Positions 1-9,193 of a stretch of DNA of 64,000 nt are shown here, one piece after another. This stretch comes from Pseudomonas fluorescens (GTDB lineage: Bacteria > Pseudomonadota > Gammaproteobacteria > Pseudomonadales > Pseudomonadaceae): NCBI RefSeq assembly GCF_001648775.1, contig NZ_LVEJ01000002.1:253158-317157 (forward strand), written 5' to 3'. The position numbers and the translations under genes are program-made. Every line of letters starts with the position of its first letter. Position 1 is the stretch's first letter. Below the pieces are notes generated by a model. That model made no database searches and had not been told where the DNA came from. It saw nothing but the letters and a program-made list of their open reading frames with translations.

Positions 1-230
1 AGCGAAGGAACCCCGAGCTTTAGCGAGCGGGCCGTACGTAGGAGCAAGCGTTTTTTTGCTTACTTTTTTTAGGCGTTTGTAAAAAAAGTGAGTCGCCGTC
101 AGGGCGAAACCCTAAGTGGCCGTTGCCGCAGGAATGGATATGTACCCAAAACGAAAACTGCAGCGCATCCAAGATCCATCCCCCTCACCCCAGCCCTCTC
201 CCCCATGGGGGCGAGGGGAAAGGGAGCAGA
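1..230. repeat. Intergenic repeat debris and short palindrome
   Basis: No convincing gene is seen before the hydrolase. Positions 1-115 hold a T-rich and A-rich stretch (poly-T near 51-70, poly-A near 82-88) of a kind I recall from many Pseudomonas intergenic regions; that is recollection, not a search. Positions 182-226 carry a CCCTCTCCCCC/GGGGGCGAGGGG palindrome related to the borders of the tandem arrays at 12591, 49703 and 60979. The reading frames here look like repeat translations rather than proteins. Confidence 0.35.
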
Positions 231-264
231 TCTTCGTGCAGTTCAAAATCTCAGCCCGCCTCGG

Positions 265-945
265 TCAGTTGCTGAGAAACTCGGCTATTTTCTGCGCAGC
301 GCTGGCCAAATGCTGTTCATGGGTCAACCCGGAAACCTTGAGCGGCTTCAAATCATGATCGCCGGCCGCTAACCACGTCACCTCAATACTCGGTGACAAG
401 GTGTAAGCCTCGACAGCCTCACGATTGCCAAGCGCATCCCGCTCGCCTTGCACAATCAACGTCCGCGTCTGCAAAGAAGCCAAATGCTCAACCCGCGGCT
501 TCTCCGGTTTCCCCACCGCATAAAACGGATAGCCCAGACACACCAACGCATCAGCACCCAATTCGTCAGCCAAAAGACTGGCCATCCGCCCACCCATGGA
601 TTTCCCGCCAATGGCCAAACCCCCAGCGACATGACGCCGCACCTCGGCATACACCTCACGCCAACATTCCTGCAGTTTCGCAGCAGGATTCGGCGGGCGT
701 TTAACCCCATCCACCCGCCGCTGCGCCATATACGCAAACTCAAACCGCAACACATTCACCCCAAGCCCGGCAAGGCGCCCAGCCATGTCGTTCATCCACT
801 CGCTATCCATCGGCGCCCCCGCCCCATGCGCCAGGATCAACGTCGCCGAAGCCTTACCCGTGGCGGCATCCCACAACCATCCATGATCACGCACGCACTG
901 CGCCCATTGATCCCAGTCAATACTGGCCTTGTGCTGTTTGTCCAT
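265..945 (-). CDS. Alpha/beta hydrolase (KANL3/Tex30-like)
   Basis: A 226-residue cytoplasmic serine hydrolase of the alpha/beta fold; the substrate is unknown. The nucleophile elbow is GKSMG with Ser116, the likely acid is Asp170 in QGERDALG and the likely histidine is His197 in GDHDLK. The HGAGAPMDS segment near residue 40 resembles an oxyanion loop. The start at 945 is preferred over a longer frame to 1014 because a GCGAGG ribosome site lies just upstream. The gene is divergent from the first cbb3 operon, and its first codons contain a probable Anr box serving that operon. No signal peptide is seen. The family assignment is solid; the role is not known. Confidence 0.85.
   Translation of the reverse strand: MDKQHKASIDWDQWAQCVRDHGWLWDAATGKASATLILAHGAGAPMDSEWMNDMAGRLAGLGVNVLRFEFAYMAQRRVDGVKRPPNPAAKLQECWREVYAEVRRHVAGGLAIGGKSMGGRMASLLADELGADALVCLGYPFYAVGKPEKPRVEHLASLQTRTLIVQGERDALGNREAVEAYTLSPSIEVTWLAAGDHDLKPLKVSGLTHEQHLASAAQKIAEFLSN
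907..920 (+). promoter_or_regulatory. Probable Anr box for the first cco operon
   Basis: TTGATCCCAGTCAA matches the FNR/Anr consensus TTGAT-N4-ATCAA except for one base. It lies inside codons 9-13 of the divergent hydrolase gene, about 120 bp before ccoN. A TATAAC-like -10 at 969-974 would put the box centre near -67, a class I activator position. Function is inferred from the motif and from anr being nearby. Confidence 0.6.
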
Positions 946-1040
946 GCTTGCCTCGCTTTTAGTCTGCCTATAACTCCAGACGAAGGATTCGCCGCGTGTC
1001 TTGCGCGCGCTCACTTCGGCTGAACCGTGGATGGGGAACC

Positions 1041-2465
1041 ATGAACACTTCTATCAGTACCGCCTACAACTACAAGGTGGTCCGCCAATTCGCCATTATG
1101 ACGGTGGTGTGGGGCATCGTCGGCATGGGGCTCGGGGTTTTTCTCGCGGCCCAATTGGTCTGGCCCGAACTCAACTTCAATTTGCCCTGGACCAGTTTTG
1201 GCCGCCTGCGCCCGCTGCACACCAACGCGGTGATCTTCGCGTTCGGCGGCTGCGCGCTGTTCGCCAGTTCGTTTTACTCGGTGCAACGCACCTGCCAGAC
1301 CCAATTGTTTGCGCCAAAAATCGCCGCGTTCTGTTTCTGGGGCTGGCAACTGGTGATCCTGCTGGCAGCCATCAGCCTGCCACTGGGTTACACCAGCTCC
1401 AAGGAATACGCCGAGCTGGAATGGCCGATCGACATCCTGATCACCATCGTCTGGGTCGCCTACGCCGTCGTGTTCTTCGGCACGATCATGCAGCGCAAGA
1501 CCAAGCACATTTATGTGGGCAACTGGTTCTTCGGCGCGTTCATCATCACCGTGGCGATTCTGCACATCGTCAACAACCTTGAGTTGCCGGTGAGTTTCAC
1601 CAAGTCTTACTCGGTGTATGCCGGTGCAACCGACGCGATGGTGCAGTGGTGGTACGGCCACAACGCCGTAGGCTTTTTCCTCACCGCCGGTTTCCTCGGG
1701 ATGATGTACTACTTCGTGCCGAAACAGGCCGAGCGTCCGGTGTACTCGTATCGCCTGTCGATCGTGCACTTCTGGGCCCTGATCACCCTGTACATCTGGG
1801 CCGGCCCGCACCACTTGCACTACACCGCACTGCCGGACTGGGCGCAGTCGCTGGGCATGGTGATGTCGCTGATTCTGCTGGCACCGAGCTGGGGCGGCAT
1901 GATCAACGGCATGATGACCCTCTCGGGCGCCTGGCATAAGTTGCGCAGCGACCCGATCCTGCGCTTCCTCGTGGTGTCGCTGGCGTTCTACGGCATGTCG
2001 ACCTTCGAAGGTCCGATGATGGCGATCAAGACCGTCAACGCCCTCTCCCACTACACCGACTGGACCATCGGCCACGTACACGCCGGCGCCCTCGGCTGGG
2101 TAGCGATGATTTCCATCGGTGCGCTGTACCACATGATCCCGAAAATCTTCGGCAAGGCGCAGATGCACAGCGTCGGCCTGATCAACGCGCACTTCTGGCT
2201 CGCGACCATCGGCACCGTGCTCTACATCGCGTCGATGTGGGTCAACGGCATCGCCCAGGGCCTGATGTGGCGCGCAGTCAACGAGGACGGCACGCTGACC
2301 TACTCCTTCGTCGAAACCCTCGTGGCCAGCCACCCAGGCTTCGTCGTGCGGCTGATTGGTGGGGCGATCTTCCTCAGCGGCATGTTCCTGATGGCTTACA
2401 ACACCTGGCGCACCGTGCGGGCCTCGCAGCCTGCTGACGTCGTTGCTGCCGCGCAGATGGCCTGA
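1041..2465 (+). CDS. ccoN: cbb3 cytochrome c oxidase subunit I (first copy)
   Basis: The catalytic haem-copper subunit of cbb3 oxidase, which reduces oxygen to water at high affinity in the inner membrane. The 474-residue protein has about a dozen hydrophobic segments. Haem and copper histidines are visible in [21 protein letters not shown] and HVHAGALGW. The start at 1041 (MNTSIST) aligns with the second copy at 4717, so the longer frame from 996 is rejected. It begins the operon ccoNOQP, with ccoO 10 bp downstream. By position relative to P. aeruginosa this is probably the cco-2 type, but copy numbering is inferred. The two CcoN copies are nearly identical over the core and differ mostly near the ends. 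Confidence 0.95.
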   Translation: MNTSISTAYNYKVVRQFAIMTVVWGIVGMGLGVFLAAQLVWPELNFNLPWTSFGRLRPLHTNAVIFAFGGCALFASSFYSVQRTCQTQLFAPKIAAFCFWGWQLVILLAAISLPLGYTSSKEYAELEWPIDILITIVWVAYAVVFFGTIMQRKTKHIYVGNWFFGAFIITVAILHIVNNLELPVSFTKSYSVYAGATDAMVQWWYGHNAVGFFLTAGFLGMMYYFVPKQAERPVYSYRLSIVHFWALITLYIWAGPHHLHYTALPDWAQSLGMVMSLILLAPSWGGMINGMMTLSGAWHKLRSDPILRFLVVSLAFYGMSTFEGPMMAIKTVNALSHYTDWTIGHVHAGALGWVAMISIGALYHMIPKIFGKAQMHSVGLINAHFWLATIGTVLYIASMWVNGIAQGLMWRAVNEDGTLTYSFVETLVASHPGFVVRLIGGAIFLSGMFLMAYNTWRTVRASQPADVVAAAQMA

Positions 2466-2475
2466 GGAGTCCGCC

Positions 2476-3084
2476 ATGAAACATGAAACGATTGAAAAGA
2501 ACGTCGGCCTGTTGATGTTGCTCATGGTCTTTGCCGTGAGCATCGGCGGCCTGACCCAGATCGTCCCGCTGTTCTTCCAGGACGTCACCAACAAACCGGT
2601 GGAAGGCATGAAGCCCTACACCGCGCTGCAACTGGAAGGTCGCGACATCTATATCCGCGAAGGCTGCGTCGGTTGCCACTCGCAGATGATCCGTCCGTTC
2701 CGCGCCGAAACCGAGCGCTACGGGCACTACTCGGTGGCCGGTGAAAGCGTCTGGGATCACCCGTTCCTGTGGGGCTCGAAACGTACCGGTCCGGACCTCG
2801 CACGGGTCGGCGCACGCTACTCGGATGACTGGCACCGCGCACACTTGTACAACCCGCGCAACGTCGTACCGGAATCGAAGATGCCGGCCTACCCGTGGCT
2901 GGTCACGCAAGCGGTCGACAGCAGCCACACCGAAACGAAGCTCAAAGTCATGCGCACCCTCGGCGTGCCGTACACCGACGACGACATCAGCGGCGCGGTG
3001 GCCAGCCTCAAGGGCAAGACCGAAATGGACGCCCTCGTCGCCTACCTGCAAGTGCTCGGCACTGCGATCAAGAGCAAGAGGTGA
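2476..3084 (+). CDS. ccoO: cbb3 oxidase mono-haem subunit (first copy)
   Basis: A 202-residue membrane-anchored c-type cytochrome that passes electrons to CcoN. One N-terminal membrane segment (about residues 10-34) is followed by the haem site CVGCH at residues 64-68. A likely axial methionine lies in ESKMPAYPW. The start at 2476 ([11 protein letters not shown]) has a GAGGAG ribosome site just upstream and matches the second copy; the upstream extension to 2443 only overlaps ccoN. The length is normal for the family. It is followed after 3 bp by ccoQ. Confidence 0.95.
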   Translation: MKHETIEKNVGLLMLLMVFAVSIGGLTQIVPLFFQDVTNKPVEGMKPYTALQLEGRDIYIREGCVGCHSQMIRPFRAETERYGHYSVAGESVWDHPFLWGSKRTGPDLARVGARYSDDWHRAHLYNPRNVVPESKMPAYPWLVTQAVDSSHTETKLKVMRTLGVPYTDDDISGAVASLKGKTEMDALVAYLQVLGTAIKSKR

Positions 3085-3087
3085 GCC

Positions 3088-3285
3088 ATGGTCATTGAAA
3101 TGAGTGCAGGCCTGATCCGCGGCCTCGGCACAGTCGTGGTGTTCGTCGCTTTCGTCGGTCTGACGCTTTGGGTGTTCAACCGCAAGCGCACGCCGGAATT
3201 CGCCGAAGCACGTCTGCTGCCGTTCGCCGACGAACCGCAAGCCGAAACAACCCAAGCAAATGAGACAAGGAGTACCCGGCCATGA
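3088..3285 (+). CDS. ccoQ: cbb3 oxidase small subunit CcoQ (first copy)
   Basis: A 65-residue single-span membrane protein with the hydrophobic segment [19 protein letters not shown] followed by a polar tail containing the family motif LLPFADEP. CcoQ stabilises the assembled oxidase. Its stop overlaps the ccoP start by ATGA. The tail is slightly longer than in the second copy. Confidence 0.9.
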   Translation: MVIEMSAGLIRGLGTVVVFVAFVGLTLWVFNRKRTPEFAEARLLPFADEPQAETTQANETRSTRP

Positions 3286-4232
3286 CCACCTTCTGGAGTA
3301 CGTGGATCTGCGTACTGACCATCGGCAGCCTGATCGGCCTGACGTGGCTGCTGATCGGCACCCGCCGGGGCGAAACCAAAGGCAGCGTCGACCAGACCAT
3401 GGGGCACAGCTTCGACGGCATCGAGGAGTACGACAATCCGCTGCCGCAGTGGTGGTTCATGCTGTTCGCCGGCACGCTGGTGTTTTCCGTGGGCTATCTG
3501 ATCCTCTATCCAGGCCTGGGCAACTGGAAAGGCATCCTGCCCGGTTACGAGGATGGCTGGACCGGCGTGCACGAGTGGGAAAAGGAAATGAACAAGGCCG
3601 ACGCCAAATTCGGACCGATCTTCGCCAAGTTCGCCGCCATGCCGGTGGAAGAAGTGGCGAAGGATCCGCAGGCGCTGAAAATGGGCGGCCGCTTGTTCGC
3701 CTCCAACTGCTCGGTATGCCACGGCTCGGACGCCAAAGGCGCGTTCGGCTTCCCTAACCTTGCCGACAGCGACTGGCGCTGGGGCGGTGACGCCGACACC
3801 ATCAAGACCACCATCATGGGTGGCCGGATGGCGGCGATGCCGGCCTGGGGCGAAGTGTTGGGCGAGGCCGGGGTGAAAAACGTGGCCGCTTATGTGCGTC
3901 ATGAACTGGCCGGTCTGCCATTGCCCGCCGACAACAAGGCTGACCTGCAAGCCGGACAGCAAGCGTTCAGCACCACCTGCGTAGCCTGTCATGGGGCAAC
4001 CGGCCACGGCACTGAAGCCATGGGTGCGCCGAATCTGACGCACCCGGCCGGATTTATCTATGGCACCAGCCTGACCCAACTCGAACAGACCATTCGCCAT
4101 GGCCGTCAGGGTCACATGCCGGCGCAGAACGAACTGTTGGGTAACGATAAAGTGCAATTGCTCGCCGCTTATGTGTACAGCCTGTCGCACGAATTGAATA
4201 CAGAAAAACTTATTACTGAAGACAACAAGTAG
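3282..4232 (+). CDS. ccoP: cbb3 oxidase di-haem subunit (first copy)
   Basis: A 316-residue membrane protein with two periplasmic cytochrome c domains that take electrons from soluble cytochromes. Two hydrophobic segments lie near residues 8-26 and 56-76. The haem sites are CSVCH at 143-147 and CVACH at 233-237. Compared with the second copy it lacks about 14 residues after residue 90, just past the second membrane segment. It ends the first operon; the hairpin at 4253-4274 lies 20 bp beyond the stop. Confidence 0.95.
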   Translation: MTTFWSTWICVLTIGSLIGLTWLLIGTRRGETKGSVDQTMGHSFDGIEEYDNPLPQWWFMLFAGTLVFSVGYLILYPGLGNWKGILPGYEDGWTGVHEWEKEMNKADAKFGPIFAKFAAMPVEEVAKDPQALKMGGRLFASNCSVCHGSDAKGAFGFPNLADSDWRWGGDADTIKTTIMGGRMAAMPAWGEVLGEAGVKNVAAYVRHELAGLPLPADNKADLQAGQQAFSTTCVACHGATGHGTEAMGAPNLTHPAGFIYGTSLTQLEQTIRHGRQGHMPAQNELLGNDKVQLLAAYVYSLSHELNTEKLITEDNK

Positions 4233-4252
4233 TACACATTGCGTACACCTAT

Positions 4253-4274
4253 GCCGCACCTTTCTCGGTGCGGC
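4253..4274 (+). terminator. Hairpin after first ccoP
   Basis: GCCGCACC and GGTGCGGC form an 8-bp stem with a 6-base loop, 20 bp after the ccoP stop. There is no good T-run, so it may be a weak terminator or an mRNA-end stabiliser. Confidence 0.4.
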
Positions 4275-4618
4275 AGCATCCTGCCCCTTTGCGACGCATT
4301 GTCGCACCCCTTCACACCCTCACCTTTCGGTTCCCCGGATTCGGGTCTACGCTTGCTCGATGCGGACTGGCCCGTGCCGGTTCCAGGTCGACCCCGAGCG
4401 ATGTGTTCGATGAATTGGCTGACAGACTCGCCGCAAAGGCCGGTAGATACCGGCTGTCGCGCCGATTGCCATTCATCAGGCGAACTGGCCGTTCGAACAT
4501 ACCTCGTTACAAGTGACCTGAACCCCTCGCTTTTTTCGTCCGCTGCGACATTTTGTCCGAGGCTGATTTTGTCCTTACGCGGCGCATGGAAAGGCCGCAG
4601 AATCAGCCTTGGAAAGCA
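4275..4618. other. Gene-free spacer between the two cco operons
   Basis: About 340 bp with no frame that resembles a protein. Short frames exist on both strands but lack ribosome sites and family features. It leads into the Anr box and promoter of the second operon. Confidence 0.5.
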
Positions 4619-4632
4619 TTGACCCAGGTCAT
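4619..4632 (+). promoter_or_regulatory. Candidate Anr box for the second cco operon
   Basis: TTGACCCAGGTCAT fits the FNR/Anr dyad with two deviations (TTGAC...GTCAT). It lies 85 bp before ccoN, and a CATACT-like -10 follows at 4662-4667, which puts the box near -48. Regulation is inferred from the motif. Confidence 0.4.
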
Positions 4633-4716
4633 GGCGCGTTGCAATGACCCCCTGCTCTCTGCATACTTGCGGCCGATTTTAATCCTAATAAAACACCCAA
4701 ACCGTGGAACCTTAGA

Positions 4717-6159
4717 ATGAGCACAGCAATCAGTCCGACTGCTTATAACTATAAGGTAGTCCGCCAGTTCGCCATCATGACGGTGGTCTGGGGGATCCTT
4801 GGCATGGGGCTCGGTGTCTTCATCGCCTCGCAACTGGTCTGGCCGGAGTTGAACTTCGGTCTGCCGTGGACGAGCTTTGGACGCCTGCGCCCGTTGCACA
4901 CAAACCTGGTGATTTTCGCCTTCGGTGGTTGTGCACTGTTTGCCACTTCCTACTATGTCGTGCAGCGAACCTGCCAGACGCGACTGATCTCCGACAGCCT
5001 CGCCGCCTTCACCTTCTGGGGCTGGCAAGCGGTCATCGTCGGCGCAATCATTACCTTGCCGCTGGGTTACACCACCACCAAGGAATACGCGGAACTGGAA
5101 TGGCCGATCGCCATTTTGCTGGCCATTGTCTGGGTCACCTACGGTCTGGTGTTCTTCGGCACCATCACCAAGCGCAAAACCAAGCACATCTATGTGGGTA
5201 ACTGGTTCTACGGCGCGTTCATCGTCGTCACGGCGATGCTGCACATCGTCAACCACATGTCGCTGCCGGTGAACCTGTTCAAGTCCTACTCCGCCTACGC
5301 GGGCGCGACCGATGCGATGATCCAGTGGTGGTACGGCCACAACGCGGTGGGCTTCTTCCTGACCACCGGTTTCCTCGGGATGATGTACTACTTCGTACCG
5401 AAACAGGCCGAACGTCCGATCTACTCCTATCGCCTGTCGATCGTGCACTTCTGGGCACTGATCACCCTGTACATCTGGGCCGGCCCGCACCACCTGCACT
5501 ACACCGCACTGCCGGATTGGGCACAATCGCTGGGCATGGCGATGTCGATCATTCTCCTGGCGCCAAGCTGGGGCGGCATGATCAACGGCATGATGACCCT
5601 GTCGGGCGCCTGGCATAAGCTGCGCACCGACCCGATCCTGCGCTTCCTCGTGGTTTCCCTGGCGTTCTACGGCATGTCGACCTTCGAAGGTCCGATGATG
5701 GCGATCAAGACCGTCAACTCGCTCTCGCACTACACCGACTGGACCATCGGCCACGTACACGCCGGCGCGCTGGGCTGGGTGGCGATGATCTCGATCGGCG
5801 CGATCTACCACATGATCCCGAAACTGTTCGGGCGTGCGCAGATGCACAGTGTTGGTTTGATCAACGCGCACTTCTGGCTCGCGACGATCGGCACCGTGCT
5901 GTACATCGCTTCGATGTGGGTCAACGGCATCACTCAGGGCCTGATGTGGCGTGCAATCAACGACGACGGCACCCTCACCTACTCGTTCGTTGAAGCGCTG
6001 CAAGCCAGCCACCCGGGTTATATCGTTCGTGCCCTGGGCGGTGCGTTCTTCGCCAGCGGCATGTTCCTGATGGCTTACAACGTCTGGCGCACCGTGCGCG
6101 CCTCGAACCCGGCTGAAGCCGAAGCCGCTGCCCAGATCGCTGTCGTTGGAGCTCACTGA
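4717..6159 (+). CDS. ccoN: cbb3 cytochrome c oxidase subunit I (second copy)
   Basis: A 480-residue paralogue of the CcoN at 1041, with the same haem and copper ligand motifs ([30 protein letters not shown]). It begins the second complete ccoNOQP operon, and its stop overlaps the ccoO start by one base. By order this copy is probably the cco-1 type that is more constitutive in P. aeruginosa; that comparison is established knowledge and its transfer here is inference. The start at 4717 has only a weak ribosome site (GGAACC) but matches the family N-terminus. Confidence 0.95.
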   Translation: MSTAISPTAYNYKVVRQFAIMTVVWGILGMGLGVFIASQLVWPELNFGLPWTSFGRLRPLHTNLVIFAFGGCALFATSYYVVQRTCQTRLISDSLAAFTFWGWQAVIVGAIITLPLGYTTTKEYAELEWPIAILLAIVWVTYGLVFFGTITKRKTKHIYVGNWFYGAFIVVTAMLHIVNHMSLPVNLFKSYSAYAGATDAMIQWWYGHNAVGFFLTTGFLGMMYYFVPKQAERPIYSYRLSIVHFWALITLYIWAGPHHLHYTALPDWAQSLGMAMSIILLAPSWGGMINGMMTLSGAWHKLRTDPILRFLVVSLAFYGMSTFEGPMMAIKTVNSLSHYTDWTIGHVHAGALGWVAMISIGAIYHMIPKLFGRAQMHSVGLINAHFWLATIGTVLYIASMWVNGITQGLMWRAINDDGTLTYSFVEALQASHPGYIVRALGGAFFASGMFLMAYNVWRTVRASNPAEAEAAAQIAVVGAH

Positions 6160-6767
6160 TGAAGCATGAAGCTGTCGAGAAGAATATTGGCCTGCTGGCC
6201 TTCTTCATGGTCATTGCCGTCAGCGTTGGCGGCCTGACCCAAATCGTTCCGCTGTTTTTCCAGGACGTCACCAACAAGCCGGTCGAAGGCATGAAGCCTC
6301 GTTCGGCGCTGGAGCTGGAAGGTCGCGACGTTTACATCGCCAACGGTTGTGTCGGCTGCCACTCGCAGATGATCCGTCCGTTCCGCGCTGAAACCGAACG
6401 CTATGGCCACTACTCGGTCGCCGGTGAAAGCGTCTGGGATCACCCGTTCCTCTGGGGTTCCAAGCGTACCGGGCCGGACCTGGCCCGTGTCGGCGGTCGT
6501 TACTCCGATGACTGGCATCGTGCGCACTTGTACAACCCGCGCAACGTGGTGCCTGAGTCGAAAATGCCGGCGTACCCGTTCCTCGTGGAAAACAAGCTCG
6601 ACGGCAAAGACACCGCCAAGAAAATGGAAGTGTTGCGCACGCTCGGCGTCCCTTACACCGACGAAGACATCGCCGGGGCCAAGGATGCCGTGAAGGGCAA
6701 AACCGAAATGGACGCGCTGGTGGCCTATCTGCAAGGCCTGGGCACCATCATCAAAAGCAAACGGTGA
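6159..6767 (+). CDS. ccoO: cbb3 oxidase mono-haem subunit (second copy)
   Basis: A 202-residue membrane-anchored cytochrome c subunit with the haem site CVGCH at residues 64-68 after one N-terminal membrane segment. It is the same length as the first copy. Differences concentrate in the C-terminal third, where this copy reads [12 protein letters not shown] in place of [12 protein letters not shown]. It is translationally coupled to ccoN by a one-base overlap, with ccoQ 5 bp downstream. Confidence 0.95.
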   Translation: MKHEAVEKNIGLLAFFMVIAVSVGGLTQIVPLFFQDVTNKPVEGMKPRSALELEGRDVYIANGCVGCHSQMIRPFRAETERYGHYSVAGESVWDHPFLWGSKRTGPDLARVGGRYSDDWHRAHLYNPRNVVPESKMPAYPFLVENKLDGKDTAKKMEVLRTLGVPYTDEDIAGAKDAVKGKTEMDALVAYLQGLGTIIKSKR

Positions 6768-6772
6768 TCTAG

Positions 6773-6958
6773 ATGGATATCGGGATGATTCGTGGCCTGG
6801 GCACCGTTGTTGTGATGGTGGCCTTCATCGGTCTGGCGCTCTGGGTGTTCAGCCCCAAGCGCAAGTCGGAGTTTGAAGACGCGACCTTGTTGCCTTTTGC
6901 GGATGATCCCGAAGCCATCAAGCACGTCGAGCAAGCTTCTAGGAGTAACAAAGAATGA
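6773..6958 (+). CDS. ccoQ: cbb3 oxidase small subunit CcoQ (second copy)
   Basis: A 61-residue single-span protein with a hydrophobic segment at about residues 5-26 and the family motif LLPFADDP. It overlaps the ccoP start by 4 bases, as in the first operon. Confidence 0.9.
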   Translation: MDIGMIRGLGTVVVMVAFIGLALWVFSPKRKSEFEDATLLPFADDPEAIKHVEQASRSNKE

Positions 6959-7938
6959 CTACATTCTGGAGTCTGTACGTCACAGTCCTCAGTCTCGGTA
7001 CGATCTTTTCCCTGACCTGGCTGCTGCTGTCGACCCGCAAGGGCCAGCGCAGCGAACAGACGGACGAGACGGTCGGGCACTCCTTCGACGGGATCGAGGA
7101 GTACGACAACCCACTGCCGAAATGGTGGTTCATGCTGTTCGTTGGCACCATTGTTTTTGCCCTGGGTTACCTGGTGCTTTACCCGGGCCTGGGCAACTGG
7201 AAAGGCCTGCTGCCGGGTTACAACTACCTCGATAACGACAAGCAGACCGCGTTCGCCAACGGCCAGACCGGCTGGACCGGCGTGCACGAGTGGGAAAAGG
7301 AAATGGCCCGTTCGGACGCCAAGTTCGGTCCGATCTTCGCCAAGTTCGCGGCGATGCCAATCGAAGAAGTCGCCAAGGATCCGCAGGCACTGAAAATGGG
7401 TGGCCGCCTGTTCGCCTCCAACTGCTCGGTGTGCCACGGCTCCGACGCCAAGGGTGCCTACGGTTTCCCTAACCTGACCGACGCCGACTGGCGCTGGGGC
7501 GGTGAGCCGGAAACCATCAAGACCACCATCATGGGCGGTCGTCACGCAGTGATGCCGGCCTGGGCCGAAGTGATTGGCGAGCAAGGCGTTGCCGACGTTG
7601 CCGCTTTCGTGGTGAGCAACCTTGATGGTCGCAAGCTGCCGGAAGGTACCAAGGCAGATGTCGCTAACGGCCAGAAACTGTTCGCCGGCAACTGCGTGGC
7701 GTGCCACGGCCCGGAAGGCAAAGGTACGCCAGCGATGGGCGCACCTAACCTGACTCATCCGGCCGCGTTCATCTACGGTTCGAGCTTCGCGCAACTGCAA
7801 CAGACCATCCGTTACGGCCGTCAGGGCCAGATGCCAGCGCAGGAACAACTGCAAGGCAACGATAAGGTTCACCTGTTGGCGGCGTATGTTTACAGCCTGT
7901 CCCACGGTGAAAAAGCACCGCAAGCGAACGCCGAATAA
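6955..7938 (+). CDS. ccoP: cbb3 oxidase di-haem subunit (second copy)
   Basis: A 327-residue di-haem cytochrome c subunit. Haem sites are CSVCH at 157-161 and CVACH at 247-251. It carries a 14-residue insertion (around residues 91-104, [14 protein letters not shown]) that the first copy lacks, just after the second membrane segment on the periplasmic side. It closes the operon, and a strong terminator starts 23 bp after its stop. Confidence 0.95.
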   Translation: MTTFWSLYVTVLSLGTIFSLTWLLLSTRKGQRSEQTDETVGHSFDGIEEYDNPLPKWWFMLFVGTIVFALGYLVLYPGLGNWKGLLPGYNYLDNDKQTAFANGQTGWTGVHEWEKEMARSDAKFGPIFAKFAAMPIEEVAKDPQALKMGGRLFASNCSVCHGSDAKGAYGFPNLTDADWRWGGEPETIKTTIMGGRHAVMPAWAEVIGEQGVADVAAFVVSNLDGRKLPEGTKADVANGQKLFAGNCVACHGPEGKGTPAMGAPNLTHPAAFIYGSSFAQLQQTIRYGRQGQMPAQEQLQGNDKVHLLAAYVYSLSHGEKAPQANAE

Positions 7939-7961
7939 GGCCAACGCCTGAAGCAAAAAAA

Positions 7962-7994
7962 GGCCCCGCCAATGTTGATTGGCGGGGCCTTTTT
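7962..7994 (+). terminator. Rho-independent terminator of the second cco operon
   Basis: A 12-bp perfect stem (GGCCCCGCCAAT/ATTGGCGGGGCC) with a 4-base loop, followed by five T and preceded by a run of A. This is a strong intrinsic terminator. Confidence 0.9.
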
Positions 7995-8110
7995 GCATGC
8001 TGGCATTCATGCCTTGAGACATTTGCTCGATAGACCTGAACAGCACTGCCCTGTAGGTTTTCCCCACCTCGATGAACAGCATCGGGGCAACCTTCAAGGA
8101 TGAAGTCCAG

Positions 8111-8284
8111 ATGTCAAAGAATGCCCAAAGCACACTGCCAAAACGTTTGCAGCCCCGCCCTGCTCAGGACGCAGCACCGATTAAGACGCCTGTGGCGCCC
8201 GCCTGCTCACGCTCACCAGACACCATGGGCCATCCAGGTCATGGTGGCGGTCTGGACGGCCTCGGCGGCGGCAGACTGCCCTGA
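8111..8284 (+). CDS. Possible small Gly-rich protein
   Basis: A 58-codon frame starting MSKNAQSTLPKR and ending in a glycine-rich tail (GHPGHGGGLDGLGGG). An AAGGA site lies 10 bases before the ATG. I do not recognise the protein and cannot exclude a chance frame, since no domain or membrane segment is visible. It lies alone between the cco terminator and the toxin-antitoxin pair; the rest of the 7995-8425 gap shows nothing clear. Confidence 0.25.
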   Translation: MSKNAQSTLPKRLQPRPAQDAAPIKTPVAPACSRSPDTMGHPGHGGGLDGLGGGRLP

Positions 8285-8425
8285 CCATTGCAGCAAAACA
8301 CAGCGAATTTTCTTCCAACATCCAGCGCCCCGCCCTTTGACGGAGGCGCTTTCGCCGGTGTCGTTATGACAGTGATAAACCGATCGTCCGCAACCCACCT
8401 TTTCGATTGCTGGACAAAGCGCAAA

Positions 8426-8441
8426 GTAGTAACGTTTCTAC
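8426..8441. promoter_or_regulatory. Palindromic operator candidate for the TA pair
   Basis: GTAGTAACGTTTCTAC is a 16-bp near-perfect palindrome 12 bp before the antitoxin ribosome site (GGAGG, 8454-8458). Antitoxins of this class usually repress their own operon, so this is the likely binding site. Confidence 0.5.
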
Positions 8442-8464
8442 ATCAGAATTACCGGAGGCCGAAC

Positions 8465-8722
8465 ATGATGGCCATCACGACCATTTCCAGCCGCGAATTC
8501 AACCAGGACACCAGTGCTGCCAAAAAGGCTACACATCAAGGCCCGGTCTTCATTACCGATCGTGGCAAGCCTGCCCATGTACTGCTGAGCATTGAGGAGT
8601 ACCAGAAACTGACCGGCAGCCAGACCAGCATTGTCGAACTGCTGGTCATGCCGAATGCGCCTGACATCGAATTCGAACCAGAGCGCGCCGTCATCACCCC
8701 TCGCAGCGTGGACCTGTCCTGA
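8465..8722 (+). CDS. Phd/YefM-type antitoxin
   Basis: An 85-residue antitoxin with the Phd/YefM N-terminal DNA-binding fold: ISSREFNQDTSAAKKA, then GPVFITDRGKPAHVLLSIEEYQKL, split here around the typical phrase FITDRGKP. The C-terminal part (about residues 55-85) is probably the toxin-binding tail. GGAGG sits 6 bases before the ATG at 8465; a second ATG follows directly. Longer frames upstream lack ribosome sites. The stop overlaps the toxin start by ATGA, so the two are translationally coupled. It neutralises the toxin and probably represses the operon. Confidence 0.85.
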   Translation: MMAITTISSREFNQDTSAAKKATHQGPVFITDRGKPAHVLLSIEEYQKLTGSQTSIVELLVMPNAPDIEFEPERAVITPRSVDLS

Positions 8723-9141
8723 TGTTTCTACTGGATACCAATGTCGTTTCCGAGCTGCGAAAACCCCAAGCCGACCGGCAAGTGGTGACATGGGCGAACA
8801 GCGTTGCCCCGGCCAGCCTGTATTTATCGGCCATCACCGTGCTGGAACTGGAAACCGGCATTCTGCGCATCGAACGCCGCGACTCGGCACAAGGCGGGAT
8901 GCTGCGTCACTGGCTCGAACGTCACGTCAAACCCGCATTCTCGGGAAGAATTCTTTCGGTCGATACCGCCGTCGCCACCCGATGCGCTCAACTGCATGTG
9001 CCTGATCGCAGCAATGAATGCGACGCCTTAATTGCCGCCACCGCACTTGTCCATGGGCTGACGTTGGTCACCCGCAATGTTGCGGACTTTCAACTCAGCG
9101 GCGTTCATCTGATCAACCCATGGATCGCTGCCAATAGCTGA
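8722..9141 (+). CDS. vapC: PIN-domain toxin (VapC/FitB family)
   Basis: A 139-residue PIN-domain ribonuclease toxin. Acidic active-site residues are Asp5 (FLLDTNVVSEL), Glu42 or Glu44 (LELETGI), Asp101 (ECDALIAATA) and Asp122 (TRNVADF). The DTNVVSELRKP opening is typical of the FitB-like branch. Toxins of this family cut specific RNAs, often initiator tRNA or rRNA; the target here is unknown. It forms a type II module with the overlapping antitoxin gene. The pairing of a PIN toxin with a Phd-type antitoxin is common. Confidence 0.85.
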   Translation: MFLLDTNVVSELRKPQADRQVVTWANSVAPASLYLSAITVLELETGILRIERRDSAQGGMLRHWLERHVKPAFSGRILSVDTAVATRCAQLHVPDRSNECDALIAATALVHGLTLVTRNVADFQLSGVHLINPWIAANS

Positions 9142-9144
9142 GCG

Positions 9145-9175
9145 CAAAAAACCCCGCCAGATCACTGACGGGGTT
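9145..9175 (-). terminator. Terminator of the metallophosphoesterase gene
   Basis: AACCCCG and CGGGGTT form a hairpin. On the minus strand it is followed by six T, so it serves the gene ending at 9194. It may also end the convergent toxin transcript. Confidence 0.75.
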
Positions 9176-9193
9176 CGCGCTGGCCAGCCCTAC

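Noticed and set aside
88..372. Short plus-strand frames at the window start
   Set aside because: They overlap repeat debris and the 3' end of the hydrolase on the other strand, with no protein features.
1011..2609. Long antisense frame opposite ccoN (532 codons)
   Set aside because: A shadow of codon bias in ccoN. Similar long antisense frames occur opposite ccoN at 4603-6156, opposite smc and opposite xdhB; none has a family signature.
6769..8133. Antisense frame of 454 codons opposite ccoQP
   Set aside because: It runs through the cco terminator and opposite a certain gene; the sequence is a frame shadow.
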